Source: Spinacia oleracea (Eukaryota > Streptophyta > Magnoliopsida > Caryophyllales > Amaranthaceae). Taken from it: 64,000 bases of DNA. Below the pieces are notes generated by a model that had not been told where the DNA came from, did not search any database, and was given only the letters and a program-made list of their open reading frames with translations. The stretch covers positions 58,382,517 through 58,446,516 of the forward strand of contig NC_079490.1 of NCBI RefSeq assembly GCF_020520425.1. The letters run 5' to 3'. Numbering within the stretch: the first letter of the stretch is position 1; each line of letters begins with the position of its first letter. Below are positions 25,201 through 33,991 of this stretch, in pieces. Position numbers and translations under genes: made by a program.

Positions 25201-26729
25201 AAGAGGTGCTATTGAAAGTAAACTTTCATCAATCAGCATATTTAGTTACCGGAAGCTCTCCGATAGTCTCCATAACACCACATTGCTGCGTCTCTAGATC
25301 CAAATATCGCACTACAAAAGTGATACGTACAGAATAAAATTAAGTATCACAGACTTGCAAAAATAAACCAAACATTTACCTGTGACATAACTAGAATTCT
25401 TAGAATGCCCATCAAGAAGCAGCAGTTTTTGTCCCCACACAATCTGCAAAAACATGACAAATAAAATGTATTTTAAATATATAGTGTTTCACTTGGCTAA
25501 GATAAATAAATGTCAAGCGAATTACCATATGGTGACCTGATGTGGCTGGGAAGTGTTGTACCAAGGTATCATTTTCAGATTGAGCTGCAGTCAAGGCATT
25601 CGGTAGCTTCATTGACGACCATGTGAAGTTTGTAAAATCTAAAACCTAGAATTGCAGATTAACATTAGACATCTTTAACCAGCAACAACAATGGCAGAGC
25701 CTTATTCATAAACGGGTCGTTTCAGAAACATGATAAATAAACTCTTGCGGAAAATTAAAAAAAAAAATGGAAGCAGCAGAAAACCTGAATATCCGATAAG
25801 TGGCGACCATTACGACTACCACCAGAAATGTAGAGTTTCTGCCCAACAACAGCTGCAGCATGCTAAAATATGCCAGATAAAAAGGTTATCTCCTGGTTTT
25901 TATCCATGGAATGCAACCCTCTATGACCAATAATCACAACTACAAAAAGTTAAACGATTGAGAAAAAGACCAACAAGGAAGATAACATACACTTCTTCAG
26001 CTTGTGTTATAAGAAAAACGTCAAATTATAAAGAAAAAGTAAACAGCATGGTGCAAAACAACTGTTCTCAGCTATACATCTTAATGAGCTTGTATCCCCC
26101 CTGGCCCCTGCCCAACACTTCGAACAATTATTATTTTCACATTCAGAACTTGAGCATCATGATGTAGCTATAGCTGTTTTGGCTATAATAGTATTCATTG
26201 ATCCAGGTGAATTAAAAAGTGGCAATGGGACTCCACTTCTGCTAATGGAATAAGTTGAAGTGTCTGTGTGGTAAATCAACCAGCAATGTGCCTCTCTATG
26301 AAGGTCCTAGGCATGGAATTAGTTGCAAATGACAGAACAAATTATTGCTCCACGCATCATACGTATGTTTGTAATTGTATGGCACCAACTTTACACAAAA
26401 TAGGCTTGTAGCTAGGATATCTTGACAACATAAACACAAACCACATCTTTTTCATAATTCACCTGAACCAAATTTCAAAAGAAAGCAGTCTCAACCCAAT
26501 TTACCCACAGCCAAATTCCCTCTAGCATCCGAAATAAAACGTACAAAATGCAAGAATTAATTACCCAAAACAAAACTTGAACCATTCTTATTCCTATAGA
26601 GAGAGAAACGATCATAACCTCGTAACGACCCGGGGGTCGACGACCGGCAACAGGAAGTTTCACCCATTGACCATGGGCCAAATTAGAGTACCAAGTTCCA
26701 ACATCAGCAGTTTGATCTCCATTTTCCAT
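6284..26729 (-). CDS. Kelch-repeat (galactose oxidase-like) protein with C-terminal coiled coil, 13 exons
   Basis: Exons in transcript order: 26729-26619, 25862-25785, 25645-25526, 25443-25380, 25311-25250, 25117-24978, 24894-24768, 18453-18339, 18244-18156, 17825-17742, 6931-6620, 6532-6473, 6376-6284. All introns are GT-AG and phases agree; total 1455 nt, 484 residues. Residues about 32-335 hold six kelch blades ([51 protein letters not shown]). An [15 protein letters not shown] segment lies near 349-363 and a coiled coil spans about 395-480. This matches the Arabidopsis At5g04420/At5g18590 kelch family, related to the kelch part of ACBP4/5. No acyl-CoA-binding domain precedes the kelch part, so acyl-CoA binding should not be assumed. 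Introns 7 (6.3 kb) and 10 (10.8 kb) are full of transposons. The last exon is frameshifted relative to the family and loses the conserved VQR-GS-GVW tail. Molecular function is unknown. Confidence 0.9.
6932..9409. other. Kelch intron 10, left part: diverged repeat debris
   Basis: No exon recognised. About 8295-8580 (TTTGATTTGTACTTGAATA, GTCGTTGGGGCTT, CTCGTTCAAGGTTG) recurs in diverged form at 14490-14610 and in both copies of the 15.1-16.1 kb duplication, so it is a dispersed, probably LTR-derived repeat. A short direct repeat (CCTGCCTCGCGTAGATGAAG / CCTGCCTTGCATAGATGAAG) lies at 8720-8795. The 132-codon frame at 8946-9344 has no recognisable domain. Confidence 0.4.
9410..10076 (+). repeat. 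5' LTR of the gag-only element, with ~160-bp insertion
   Basis: Matches the 3' LTR along its length, including AGGGAGTATGCACC, AGATATTGTGCTAGCGCTT and CAGATACATTCTCGTC. The difference in length comes mainly from about 160 bp at roughly 9775-9934 (rich in TAGCTACC and TTTGCTA motifs) that is absent from the other LTR. The similar sequences CAATAGG and CAATGG border it. Confidence 0.7.
10078..10090 (+). other. Primer-binding site (tRNA-iMet type, diverged)
   Basis: TTGGTAGTAGAGC, one base after the 5' LTR end, resembles the consensus TGGTATCAGAGC used for initiator-tRNA-Met priming. Confidence 0.5.
10565..11446 (+). mobile_element. Solo LTR inserted in the gag pseudogene
   Basis: Starts TGTTGGATATAATGC and ends TACA. 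The exact 5-bp target duplication GAAGG is at 10560-10564 and 11447-11451, and the gag reading resumes after it. No internal retroelement sequence is present, so this is a solo LTR left by LTR-LTR recombination. Its proximal 107 bp together with 31 bp of flanking gag are tandemly duplicated (10534-10671 and 10672-10809). It contains a GC-rich patch at 10917-10945. Confidence 0.75.
10620..10669. repeat. Perfect 17-bp inverted repeat (hairpin)
   Basis: CCCACATTGATAGAAAT at 10620-10636 and its exact reverse complement at 10653-10669, separated by 16 nt. It lies within the first copy of the 138-bp tandem duplication; the second copy has a degraded version. Confidence 0.75.
12797..12809 (+). other. 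Polypurine tract of the gag-only element
   Basis: AAGTGGGGGAGGA lies directly before the TGTTAG start of the 3' LTR, the position expected for plus-strand priming. Confidence 0.65.
12810..13282 (+). repeat. 3' LTR of the gag-only element
   Basis: Homologous to 9410-10076 without the ~160-bp insertion. It starts TGTTAGACAACC and ends CCGTAACA. Confidence 0.7.
13283..15069. other. Kelch intron 10, middle: unrecognised repeat sequence
   Basis: Several frames of up to 100 codons occur on both strands (for example 13389-13685 plus and 14139-13837 minus). None shows a domain I recognise, and none has host-like splice sites. A CTTTCACATTCATTTTCACTTCC direct repeat lies at about 13960-14015. Sequence at 14490-14610 is another copy of the dispersed repeat seen at 8.3 and 15.5 kb. 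The motif CCAAATTTGGGCTATGA occurs twice at 14918-14988. Confidence 0.4.
15071..16104. repeat. Near-perfect 517-bp head-to-tail tandem duplication
   Basis: 15071-15587 and 15588-16104 are repeated with a constant offset of 517 bp. The 68-codon chance frame at 15336-15542 is repeated unchanged at 15853-16059. The unit resembles part of an LTR (GCGAATTTTGTTTCAAGATA, GTGTTACTAACACATC) related to the solo LTR at 10.6-11.4 kb. I saw no substitutions between the copies, so the duplication is recent or homogenised, or an assembly effect. Confidence 0.85.
16406..17035. mobile_element. Long-TIR MITE (Mutator-like)
   Basis: About 105 bp at each end are imperfect inverted repeats: AGGACTTTTTGTCAAAGGACC at the left and its complement (GGTCCTTTCTGACAAAAAATCCT) at the right, followed inward by GACCCAAAATTGATTTTTT and its complement. 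Terminal repeats this long without a transposase suggest a Mutator-type MITE. The flanks are AT-rich (TTAATTAACTTT and TTAATTTTAA), so a 9-bp target duplication cannot be fixed with confidence. A poly-C tract lies near 16608-16619. Confidence 0.65.
17036..17741. other. Kelch intron 10, 5' part
   Basis: Intronic sequence between exon 10 (17742-17825) and the MITE. Nothing recognised. Confidence 0.5.
19151..19207. repeat. (AT)n microsatellite
   Basis: A run of TA/AT dinucleotides of about 55 bp in the 3' UTR of the RTE LINE, followed by A-rich sequence to about 19390. Confidence 0.9.
19395..21020 (-). pseudogene. RTE LINE reverse transcriptase, frameshifted
   Basis: Three minus-strand frames join into one RT. 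20963-20520 has [30 protein letters not shown] and [10 protein letters not shown]. 20512-19982 has [19 protein letters not shown] and the catalytic-site motif FADD. 19912-19395 has the RTE C-terminal part ([30 protein letters not shown]). A one-base insertion in the CCCC run at 20533-20536 (plus strand), a frame change near 20000-19950 and a stop near 19680 disable it. The N-terminal endonuclease is missing. RTE assignment rests on the C-terminal phrases. Confidence 0.85.
21069..21235. repeat. AAGCGC-rich minisatellite
   Basis: Repeated GAAGCGC, AGAAGCACCGAAGCGC and CTAGGAAGCGCA units, with inverted copies (GCGCTTTTT) toward the right end. It lies next to the 5' end of the RTE LINE. No coding potential. 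Confidence 0.55.
21754..22150 (+). pseudogene. Fragment of Ty3/gypsy integrase C-terminal region
   Basis: The plus strand reads [33 protein letters not shown] and [10 protein letters not shown], then, after a stop and with frame changes, KRKNKSMPH and GDSAYKV. This is the usual end of plant gypsy polyproteins (KHR-Q-F--GDLVW, K-NKLMPR--GPF, VGDNAYKVDLP). Only this fragment was recognised; it is antisense to the kelch gene in intron 7. Confidence 0.7.
22827..23047. repeat. Diverged ~107-bp tandem duplication
   Basis: AAACAACAAGG...CAGGTTT, TCTTTTCTCAACTTTTACCC and CTCGTTTCCTACTAATTTCA occur twice, starting at about 22834 and 22940. Small indels show the copies are not recent. Confidence 0.65.
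23048..24767. other. Kelch intron 7, 5' part
   Basis: Intronic sequence upstream of the retroelement debris. No exon, RNA gene or transposon end recognised. Confidence 0.45.
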
Positions 26730-27427
26730 ACTAGCTGCTCCAAAATTGCAAATTATCAGTTTATGCACAGCAATAACAAAGCATTTCCCTAATGCCCATA
26801 AAAACTATAAACAGATCCATGAAAGAAAAATTCAAATAAATAAAACATTTTCACAACAAAATTATTCCAAATAATAAGGGAAATGCCATGATGATGTATG
26901 AAGCATTACACAATTGAATCCACTAACCGTTCTTCTAGTATAAGTTAACGAAGAATTAGACGAAAGAAAACGTTCAGGTCTGTTACCAGAATTTATGGTT
27001 TTTATCGTCGCGGCGGGCGGCGATAAATATGGTTGATCGGCTATAACGGGTGATGTCTGATCTTTGAGCTTCGTTTGGGATTGATGAAACCCAAGTGTGC
27101 TTACTACCTGAATTCTTCTAGTATGAGACCGTCACGTTTCTGCTGAGCTGTTAACTCAATTGGCTCGATGCCATTCATAACCCTCAAACTGTTAAATAGA
27201 CTTGTCTACACTTAGCTTCGCTCTCTTCACCTAAACTATCCTGTCTTGTGTGATCTTGATGTTTTATGGGATTGTTTTTTACTTATTCTCATTTGCTCTG
27301 GTCTTATTTTTTCTGGTCTGCTTTAGTATGGTCTAAAAAAGAAAATAAGTATAAACATCTAAAAAGTGTCTTACCATAAGCGTCTTATGATCGAACATAA
27401 TCAAGTTTGTTTATTCGAATTTTTCAT
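26730..27427 (-). promoter_or_regulatory. Probable 5' leader and promoter region of the kelch gene
   Basis: This lies immediately upstream of the kelch start codon. The minus strand offers a possible 3' splice site (GGAGCAG just before CTAGTATGG), so a leader intron with a first non-coding exon near 27000 is possible. A GC-rich patch (GCGGCGGGCGGCG, 27010-27022) would suit a transcription start region. All of this is inference. Confidence 0.35.
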
Positions 27428-28605
27428 GAAATACCTCTGAGGTTTAACTTAATTCACCACATACCCTCGTGTTTTCAATAATTTACTATATACCCTTGAG
27501 ATTTTTAAATATTCACAACATGACCCTGCTGTTAAGTCACCGTTAGCATTCAGGCGTTGTTCATGAACTTCATCTTCTTCATCTTCTCTCTCTGCCTTCA
27601 TCTTCTCTTTTCACCTTACTGTTAACTTGCCTCCTCTCTCTCCTCTTTATCACCATCATGACACTTGCCTCTGCTAGCTGCACCCCACCCCCTCACCTCT
27701 CTCTCATCATCAACAACACCAATTACTTCTTCAAATTCTCTCTCCTAATTAAACAATACCCAGGCCACTTTTTCGTCTTCGTCCTCCACAATTTCCCTCA
27801 GTTTCCGCATAAGAACTTTGACAATCAAAAGAAATCCTTTTTGGGTATCATAACACCACTACCGCTTTTAGTTTCCATTCATAACAGGAGTCTTTGCTTT
27901 CGATCCCGGCGTACCGAAGGAAATTAGACCGAGGAGAGAGACAATTGTTGAGAGGATCAAAAAGTCCATCTTTAGGGGGAAAAATGGCTATTAGAGAGTT
28001 TTTTAGGACCTACTTTTTGAGGTTTCCATTCTACTAAGATCCTCTTCGAAGTAGTAGAAATTGTGGGTGTCATGAATTATGTGTACTTCCACTCAAATTT
28101 TCATGGTTTCCTGCAATATTAATTGTGAATTTTATGCATGAAAATAATGAATGGAGTTGTTGGTGTTTAAACTCTGAGGTCTCAATATCCTGGAAACTTT
28201 TCAAAGCATTTCCAATCCATTTATGAAGATAAACCCACCTCCATTTTTTGACATATTCTTGCTAGAGATTTCCCATTTAAGAAGATTAATTAGCTTGCAT
28301 ATGAATTTGGAGATCTAATTTATGGAAGAAGAAAAAACTTTGATCCAGTTGAATTTTGCCGAATCTTCAATGGATTTTTTACCTGATTATTTTTCCGAAT
28401 CTAGGGGTTGGTTGGGTTGTTGAAGAGAGGGGGGAAAGGAATGTGGCTGGAGAGAGGAGAGAGAAAGGAGCAGAAAAAAGGAGAAGGAAATCGAAGATGA
28501 TGTAAACTAACGGAAACTTAACGGTCGCTAATCATTAAGGGTGTATTGTATAATTTTGAAAAAATTAGGGGCGTTTGGTGAATTGTTGAAAATTTCAAGG
28601 GTATA
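27428..28605. mobile_element. Possible Mutator-like element with ~100-bp diverged TIRs
   Basis: About 27428-27550 and the complement of about 28505-28605 can be aligned: both have ATACCC(T)T, AATTCACCA, TTTTCAA, ATTTAC/TTATAC and a CCGTTAG end. The interior holds a Ser/Pro-rich 89-codon frame (27658-27927) and GA-rich DNA, but no transposase. TIR identity is only moderate and I could not define a target duplication. Confidence 0.4.
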
Positions 28606-28827
28606 TATGATGAGCGACATTTATGTCGCTCTAAGCCTTTATTTTCTTTATTATTTTCTTCTAGTTTCGTTCTTATTTCTCATTTTATTCTATGATTTTT
28701 CTTACATTTTAGTTTTAATTGAATTCTTAGTGACTCTTGGTTTAATTCATTTTTCCTTAGTTTTTATTTCGTTTGATTTTATAGGATTTTCGGATGGAGT
28801 TGAAAGGGGAATGAAGTTCAAGTATAT

Positions 28828-29487
28828 GGTGCACCCGCACCTAATCATGAGCGCCCGCACAACCTCATATAAGGAGACATCCAAAAATATAGCAAGTGCA
28901 GAACGGTGCGCCAGCACCAAGTCTTGGTGCGCGCGAACAAATGGGAACAAAGTTGCAGGAACATTTTGAAAAGGAAAAATTGACATAAATAATCCAAACT
29001 TTAGGGGTTATCTTCTCAAAATAATCCAAACTATCAATTTGCCTATGTACAATAGACCCAAAATGGATTAGTAATGACAAGAAAAAAAGACTTCGGATTA
29101 TTTTGAGAAGGTAACCCGTAAAGCTTGGATTATTCTAAAATAATCCAAAGTTGGGATTATTTTTAGAAGATGTGTGAAAGTTGGGATTATTTATGTCGAT
29201 TTTTCCTTTTGAAAATGCTAAATTAAGGTTTATAGAGCGATGCGCCCGCACCAGCCGGGAGACCCCTCTGTAGCAAAATTCCCATCAACATTCTGTTTAA
29301 GGCAAAACTAGCATTTCTGGAACGGTGCACCCGCACCCTTCTCCGTAGCTAACTTCTTCATTGATAGTTGAGCCTCACTACGCCCAACGCCTCAAGGCGC
29401 GCGCCCGCACCGTCGACGTAACTTTGGATTTCCTGTTTTCTCTCACTCATCGGTGCGCCCTCCCATATTTGTGCGCCCGCACCGATG
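28828..29487. repeat. Dispersed GTGCGCCCGCACC motif cluster
   Basis: Nine copies of (G)GTGC(G/A)CCCGCACC or close variants lie near 28828, 28849, 28904, 28925, 29239, 29323, 29397, 29450 and 29471. The motif is partly self-complementary (GTGCG...CGCAC). The MITE at 28973-29206 splits the cluster. The host sequence looks like untranslated retroelement DNA, but no LTR pair was found. Confidence 0.65.
28973..29206. mobile_element. 234-bp MITE with 9-bp target duplication (Mutator-type)
   Basis: Terminal inverted repeats GGAAAAATTGACATAAATAA and its near-exact complement at the right end (one mismatch over about 23 bp). The 9-bp target duplication TTTTGAAAA is exact at 28964-28972 and 29207-29215. 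A 9-bp duplication is the Mutator hallmark. AATAATCC/GGATTATT repeats recur inside as sub-terminal inverted copies. No coding capacity. Confidence 0.85.
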
Positions 29488-31641
29488 TTCGGAATTCGAA
29501 TCTTTTAGTTATTTTGTTCTTTTTTAGGAAAGAGTATACATACTCCTTTTTCCCCAATTTTTGGGGGATCCTAATTTTAGTTCTAATTTTCCGAGTTTTC
29601 AAAAGTTTTAGAGAGAGAAACACTTAGCCTAGGTTTATTGCTCTTCAAGTTCAATTCCAAGTGTAGAATCCTTTGAAGCTTTTAGTAAATTTCCTTAATC
29701 TTTCTCTTTCAATCTTGTTCTTCAATTTTGTTTCCCTTGATATTATTATTGTTGATTGCTTTCATTCTCACTAAGAAAACCACAAAGACATGTTTGTTTG
29801 ATTTAATTTGTTGATTTTAATTTTGTTTTTGATTAATTATGTAACACCCTAATAATTCCTTGCTTTTTATTAAACATTTTCCAACTTAAAACAAAGGAAT
29901 TACCAAGATATTACCGCCACCGTGATAACGGTTAAGGCTATTTACCAGAATTACGCAGCGGAATTTAACTAGCTTTCAAATATATGTAATAAGTAGTTAA
30001 TGGTCGTTTAACAACTTGGAACCATTAAGGCCCAAAAACCAAAGATTAAATAGTTTAGAAATCCATTAACTAAAGTTTAAATAAATATTGTAGTCATGGC
30101 TATAAAATAAATGTAGAGTTTATAAATACGGAAGAGAAAATAATCTCTCAAACACAATCCCACGATAACCCGCAATATAATAATCCACATGCAAAAGACA
30201 TTTAATAACAAGTAATCATGGAGACAAGACTCGACATATGAGACGACTCTTGACTCACATATTAATAAGAATTAACTTCGAACGGGTAAAACAAAATATC
30301 CATGAAAGGAAAGAAAAAGGTGATGGAAGCCAACCATACACCAAAATAAGTTAAGGTCGGGCTCCTACCGATAGTCGGACCATACCAATGGAATTCCAGT
30401 GCATAAAAAGCATAAAAGAAAGAATGTAACATCTTTAAATGTTACTAGTAGTGCAAGTTTTCCGGCAAGACTCCCCCCATTGTTCATACTTTAAGGTATA
30501 TACGTTCCAAGAGTTTTGAAGCTCATTCGGGTTGCACTTTACGTTAATTTATATTTTATGCACAAGGTGAACTCAAGACACAACAACAAGACATAAAATA
30601 TAAGCAACCAAACAATGACACTTTATTTTAATCCTTTAGGACTTGTGATCAAACATAGAACTCAAGTGATATTACTCCCATTGTTCCTTCTCAATATGCT
30701 ATTGAGATAACCCGACATTGCCAGTGAACAAGCGGGGTGTGCACATGTAACACCCCCAAAATTTGGACCTTTTATATAATCAAAAACCCTGTTTTTATTT
30801 TATAAAAACCATCGTCCAAACCTCGGCAGTGTCACTGCTACATTTATTATCCATAGAAAATAAATGCAAAGCAAAAAAACAATTTTAAACCATTAAAGTT
30901 AAAATTAACTAAGTGGTCTAAAAGGTGGCCCATAAAAATAATACAACCAATTCTCATAAAATAAATAACAAAGTCCCACTTAAACTGAAATAGAAATTGT
31001 CTCTTGACTAGGTGGTTATTCTAAGCGTCTTCTCACTTGTATCCAAGTACCTTTACCAACCTGCAAAAAAATAAATAGAAAAGAGACAAGAGAGACGAAC
31101 TCCCAAAACTCAGATAAACTGAGTAATTCCAACTCCATCCCGTAAAACAATTAAATACTTTTAGTTTTGAAAACGTTTTGAGTATATAAGATAAGTAACT
31201 AAACAACAAGTACCAATTTAATAATTCCATTATTAACTTATCACATAGGATCAATATTAATTAAGTGAGGGAAAGAGAACGCTAAGGGTCGCGCGTAACC
31301 CTTGAGAATGGCCAAAATAAGACGAGTACAGAATGTCCCTAGTGTGCACACCCCTCACTAATTGACTATGGGTCTCCGCGACCGCGCACCAATAGAATTA
31401 GGAGGAAGACTAAGCAGAAAGTTTAATACAGAATAATAGAAACCTACTAGAAGCCTACCGGGTCTCCACTAAAGTGCACCGATAGAACAACATCTAAAAG
31501 GACAACCTGTTCCTAACTCTTACGGGCCTTTCCCTCAAAAATTACACTATAAGTCATTAGTATCCTAACACTTTAAAACATGCTAACTTGAAGTTACTAT
31601 TGCAGCAATAGTGTGCTGCCAATTTTGCCCCCACCTATATA
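29216..31641. other. LTR-like, non-coding retroelement debris
   Basis: Two stretches begin TGTAACACCC, at about 29838 and 30748, a start common to plant gypsy LTRs. Each continues as AT-rich non-coding DNA and they are not copies of each other. The second is interrupted by the Helitron at 31642 and appears to continue after 36528. No internal genes, PBS or PPT were found, so these are tentative solo-LTR remnants. Confidence 0.35.
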
Positions 31642-32169
31642 TCTTTACTACTTATTTTCCCCTTTCCAAATCCTTCCACGTACACCCTTCATCCACCCTT
31701 CATCCACCATAGTTTCTTGCGCGCCTTCTCCCTCTCCAGTCTTGACTCCTTCCCTACTTTTTTTTAGGGTTTTTCCCTGTCCTCCTCTCCCTTTCGGTGC
31801 CACCGTTTCTGATCTTCCTTCCCAGTTTCTTCGTTCTTCGTTTATTTCGCTGATTTTCCTTCCTCCCTCGTCTTCCACTTTTGATCTTCATATCCAACTC
31901 CATGGTTTGGAGATCTGAACTGGAAGAGAAGGAAGAGGAGGAACCATTTCGTGGTAGATCTGATTGTGGAAATAATTTCTACATTTCGTTGCTTTTTAGA
32001 TTAATTGGGTGTTTGAATTTGCAAGGTTTAATTGAGGGTTTGGAGTCGAAGGATTGGATTAAGGTCTGGGAAAATTCATGAATAGATGATCGATCTTCCA
32101 TTGGCGATTTTCTTCGATCTGGTGGTTTTCACCATTTTCTTCGATTATTTTCTTATAATTTTTTTTATG

Positions 32170-32237
32170 GCAGCCAACAACAAGATGTATGTGATTCAAA
32201 AGCTGGTGTTGATCTTCTTGACTTGGTTCTTCGCAAG
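32170..32237 (+). pseudogene. Unidentified exon-like fragment in the Helitron
   Basis: An open stretch reading QQQDVCDSKAGVDLLDLVLR ends at a plausible splice donor (CGCAAG|GTAATA). The protein is not recognised. The position and donor suit a captured exon. Confidence 0.35.
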
Positions 32238-32864
32238 GTAATATCTCTCTCTTTGAATTTATTTTTCGTTTCTTGAACTTAATTTAATTTAGTGTAAGGA
32301 ATGATTGGTAATTAGGGTTTTGTTGATAATTAGGTTTATGTTGGTAATTAGTTTGAATTGTGTAAATTAGGTTATTAGTTTGAATTGTGTAAATTAGGTT
32401 TATGTTGCTAATTAGTTTGAATTGTGTAAATTAGGTTAATTTAATTTGGAGTGAATTTTTTGGTTTATTCGATTAGGTACATACTGGTGTACTCTACTTG
32501 GAATGGTTATGTTATTCATGTTTACAGGAACTGAAATGACATGAACATGAAATGAAAAACATTGTGTTGATGGTTTATTAATTAAACTTCGGATATCGAT
32601 TGTAGTATACTCTGGTTGTCCTTCTATGATTGGAATGTTTATATCTTCATGTCTAAAAGAATTGAAATCAAGTTGTATTATTGTTTATTAAACTTGAGAT
32701 TTCTGTGTTTAAGTTTTCGGGTGAGATGTTGTGAGGTGAAATTCTTCCCCTGATTTGTTCCTTTGTGTTTTTTTCCCATTATGTTACTTTCCATTTACAT
32801 TGTTGTCACTATATTAGTAGATTTACATGCTATTAACATTGTTCTCACTATTCTATATCTGCAG

Positions 32865-32956
32865 TATCTATTCGATACAACAAAGGAAGTTAGTGTACTT
32901 TCTTGCGGGCATACAATTCATTTGGAATGTGCTAAACAGATAGAGGAGCATTATCA
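32865..32956 (+). pseudogene. Captured exon of a CHY zinc-finger/RING E3 ligase gene
   Basis: Between an acceptor (ATATCTGCAG) and a donor (GTAAGA) the sequence reads YLFDTTKEVSVL, SCGHTIHLECAK and QIEEHYQ. In CHY-RING proteins (MIEL1/RZPF34 type) the RING has EYLFDS--(D/E)V-VL-CGHT-H--C---M--H-Q, so this is one RING exon with Cys, His and Cys ligands of the finger. The preceding CPxC exon and the following CPxC exon are absent, so no functional RING can be made from it alone. Confidence 0.8.
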
Positions 32957-33880
32957 GTAAGAATTAAGGACCTTAACCTTTACATTTAAGTTTCTTGTAG
33001 CTGGTTATAATCTTTTTAGTTACAGTGGTGAATCACACTATTTATCTGGCAGTTTTTCATTTTTTTACCATGATTTTGTGCTTTTTTTTGCGTGTTCCCT
33101 TATTTTAGTCAAATTCTGATGAACTGAATCTCCTTGTTTTTGTTTTTGTTTTTATTTTTATTTTAAATTTGTTTTTTTTGTTGTGATATAAGCGAACCTG
33201 ATTCTTCGGGATATGTTGAGATTACAATTGATAATTTTTTTTAAGTTAGTGCATTGTGTTTTTGTAGTTACGAGTTACAACTTCTGACGAGGGTTTTTCT
33301 AATTGTTTGAAATCTTTGTTATAATTCGCAACACCAAGATTTGATGCTAAATAAGATCATGTACCTTAAACTATTAGCTTTTGTTGCTATTCTGCATAAA
33401 TTCAAATTTTGAAAGTAATTGTTATCATCAATTTTGCGGTTGAGGTTTCCGGATTGCGACGAGAAACCATTATGACGAGTGAGTTGTTATTTTTGGTATA
33501 GAGGCATAGAGCATGACCTACTTGGGTTTTGTTGATAACACGGGTTTTGTTCTTCTATTCTGGTACTTTTTAATTTTGAGTGTATTATTTTGCATGGTGC
33601 TTCACATATATCTCTCCTTCTCCATAACTATATTGTTTTCATAAGTATAACTGTGCTTTTATTGATGTAGATCCGAAGGTTATATTGTCTGCAATTGAAC
33701 TTAGAGGTTATATCATGATGGTGTAGAGATCTTGGTGATGTTGTAAGCATGCAGTCAACTGAAAACACTCATTTATAATGTCTTGAACACCTTGGTCCTG
33801 GTTAAGGGAATAGGGATGGGGTTTTCAAGTGGTGAGGCGACGCTGGTGTCGATTAGTGGGAGTTCGTGATCAATGGTTTT

Positions 33881-33991
33881 TATGGAGGAGGATGAGCCTG
33901 TGGAGTGGGTTGCTCAAGTGGAGCATGGTGTTCTTATTACTTTTGTTTCCATGCCCCAAGGTGGTAATGATCTCAAGCGCATTCGTTTCAG
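33881..33991 (+). pseudogene. Captured exon of a BREVIS RADIX (BRX)-family gene
   Basis: The plus strand reads MEEDEPVEWVAQVEHG, VLITFVSMPQGG and NDLKRIRF and ends at TTTCAG|GTATAA, an intact donor. This is the first half of a BRX domain (EWV-Q-EPGV-IT---LP-GGNDLKRIRFSREMF). The second half (W-AQ-WW-EN) does not follow. The BRX domain mediates protein interaction in BRX proteins that act in root growth and auxin/brassinosteroid signalling; this copy is a fragment. Confidence 0.75.

Noticed and set aside
26619..26729. Kelch gene as acyl-CoA-binding protein ACBP4/5.
   Set aside because: The kelch repeats are similar, but no acyl-CoA-binding domain is encoded upstream, and the N-terminus fits the ACB-less At5g04420 group better.
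27658..27927. 89-codon frame near a CT-rich start as a small host gene.
   Set aside because: Low-complexity Ser/Pro/Thr composition inside a probable MULE, with no homology I recognise.
29838..30760. A complete LTR retrotransposon bounded by the two TGTAACACCC starts.
   Set aside because: The sequences after the two starts differ, and there is no PBS, PPT or coding region between them.
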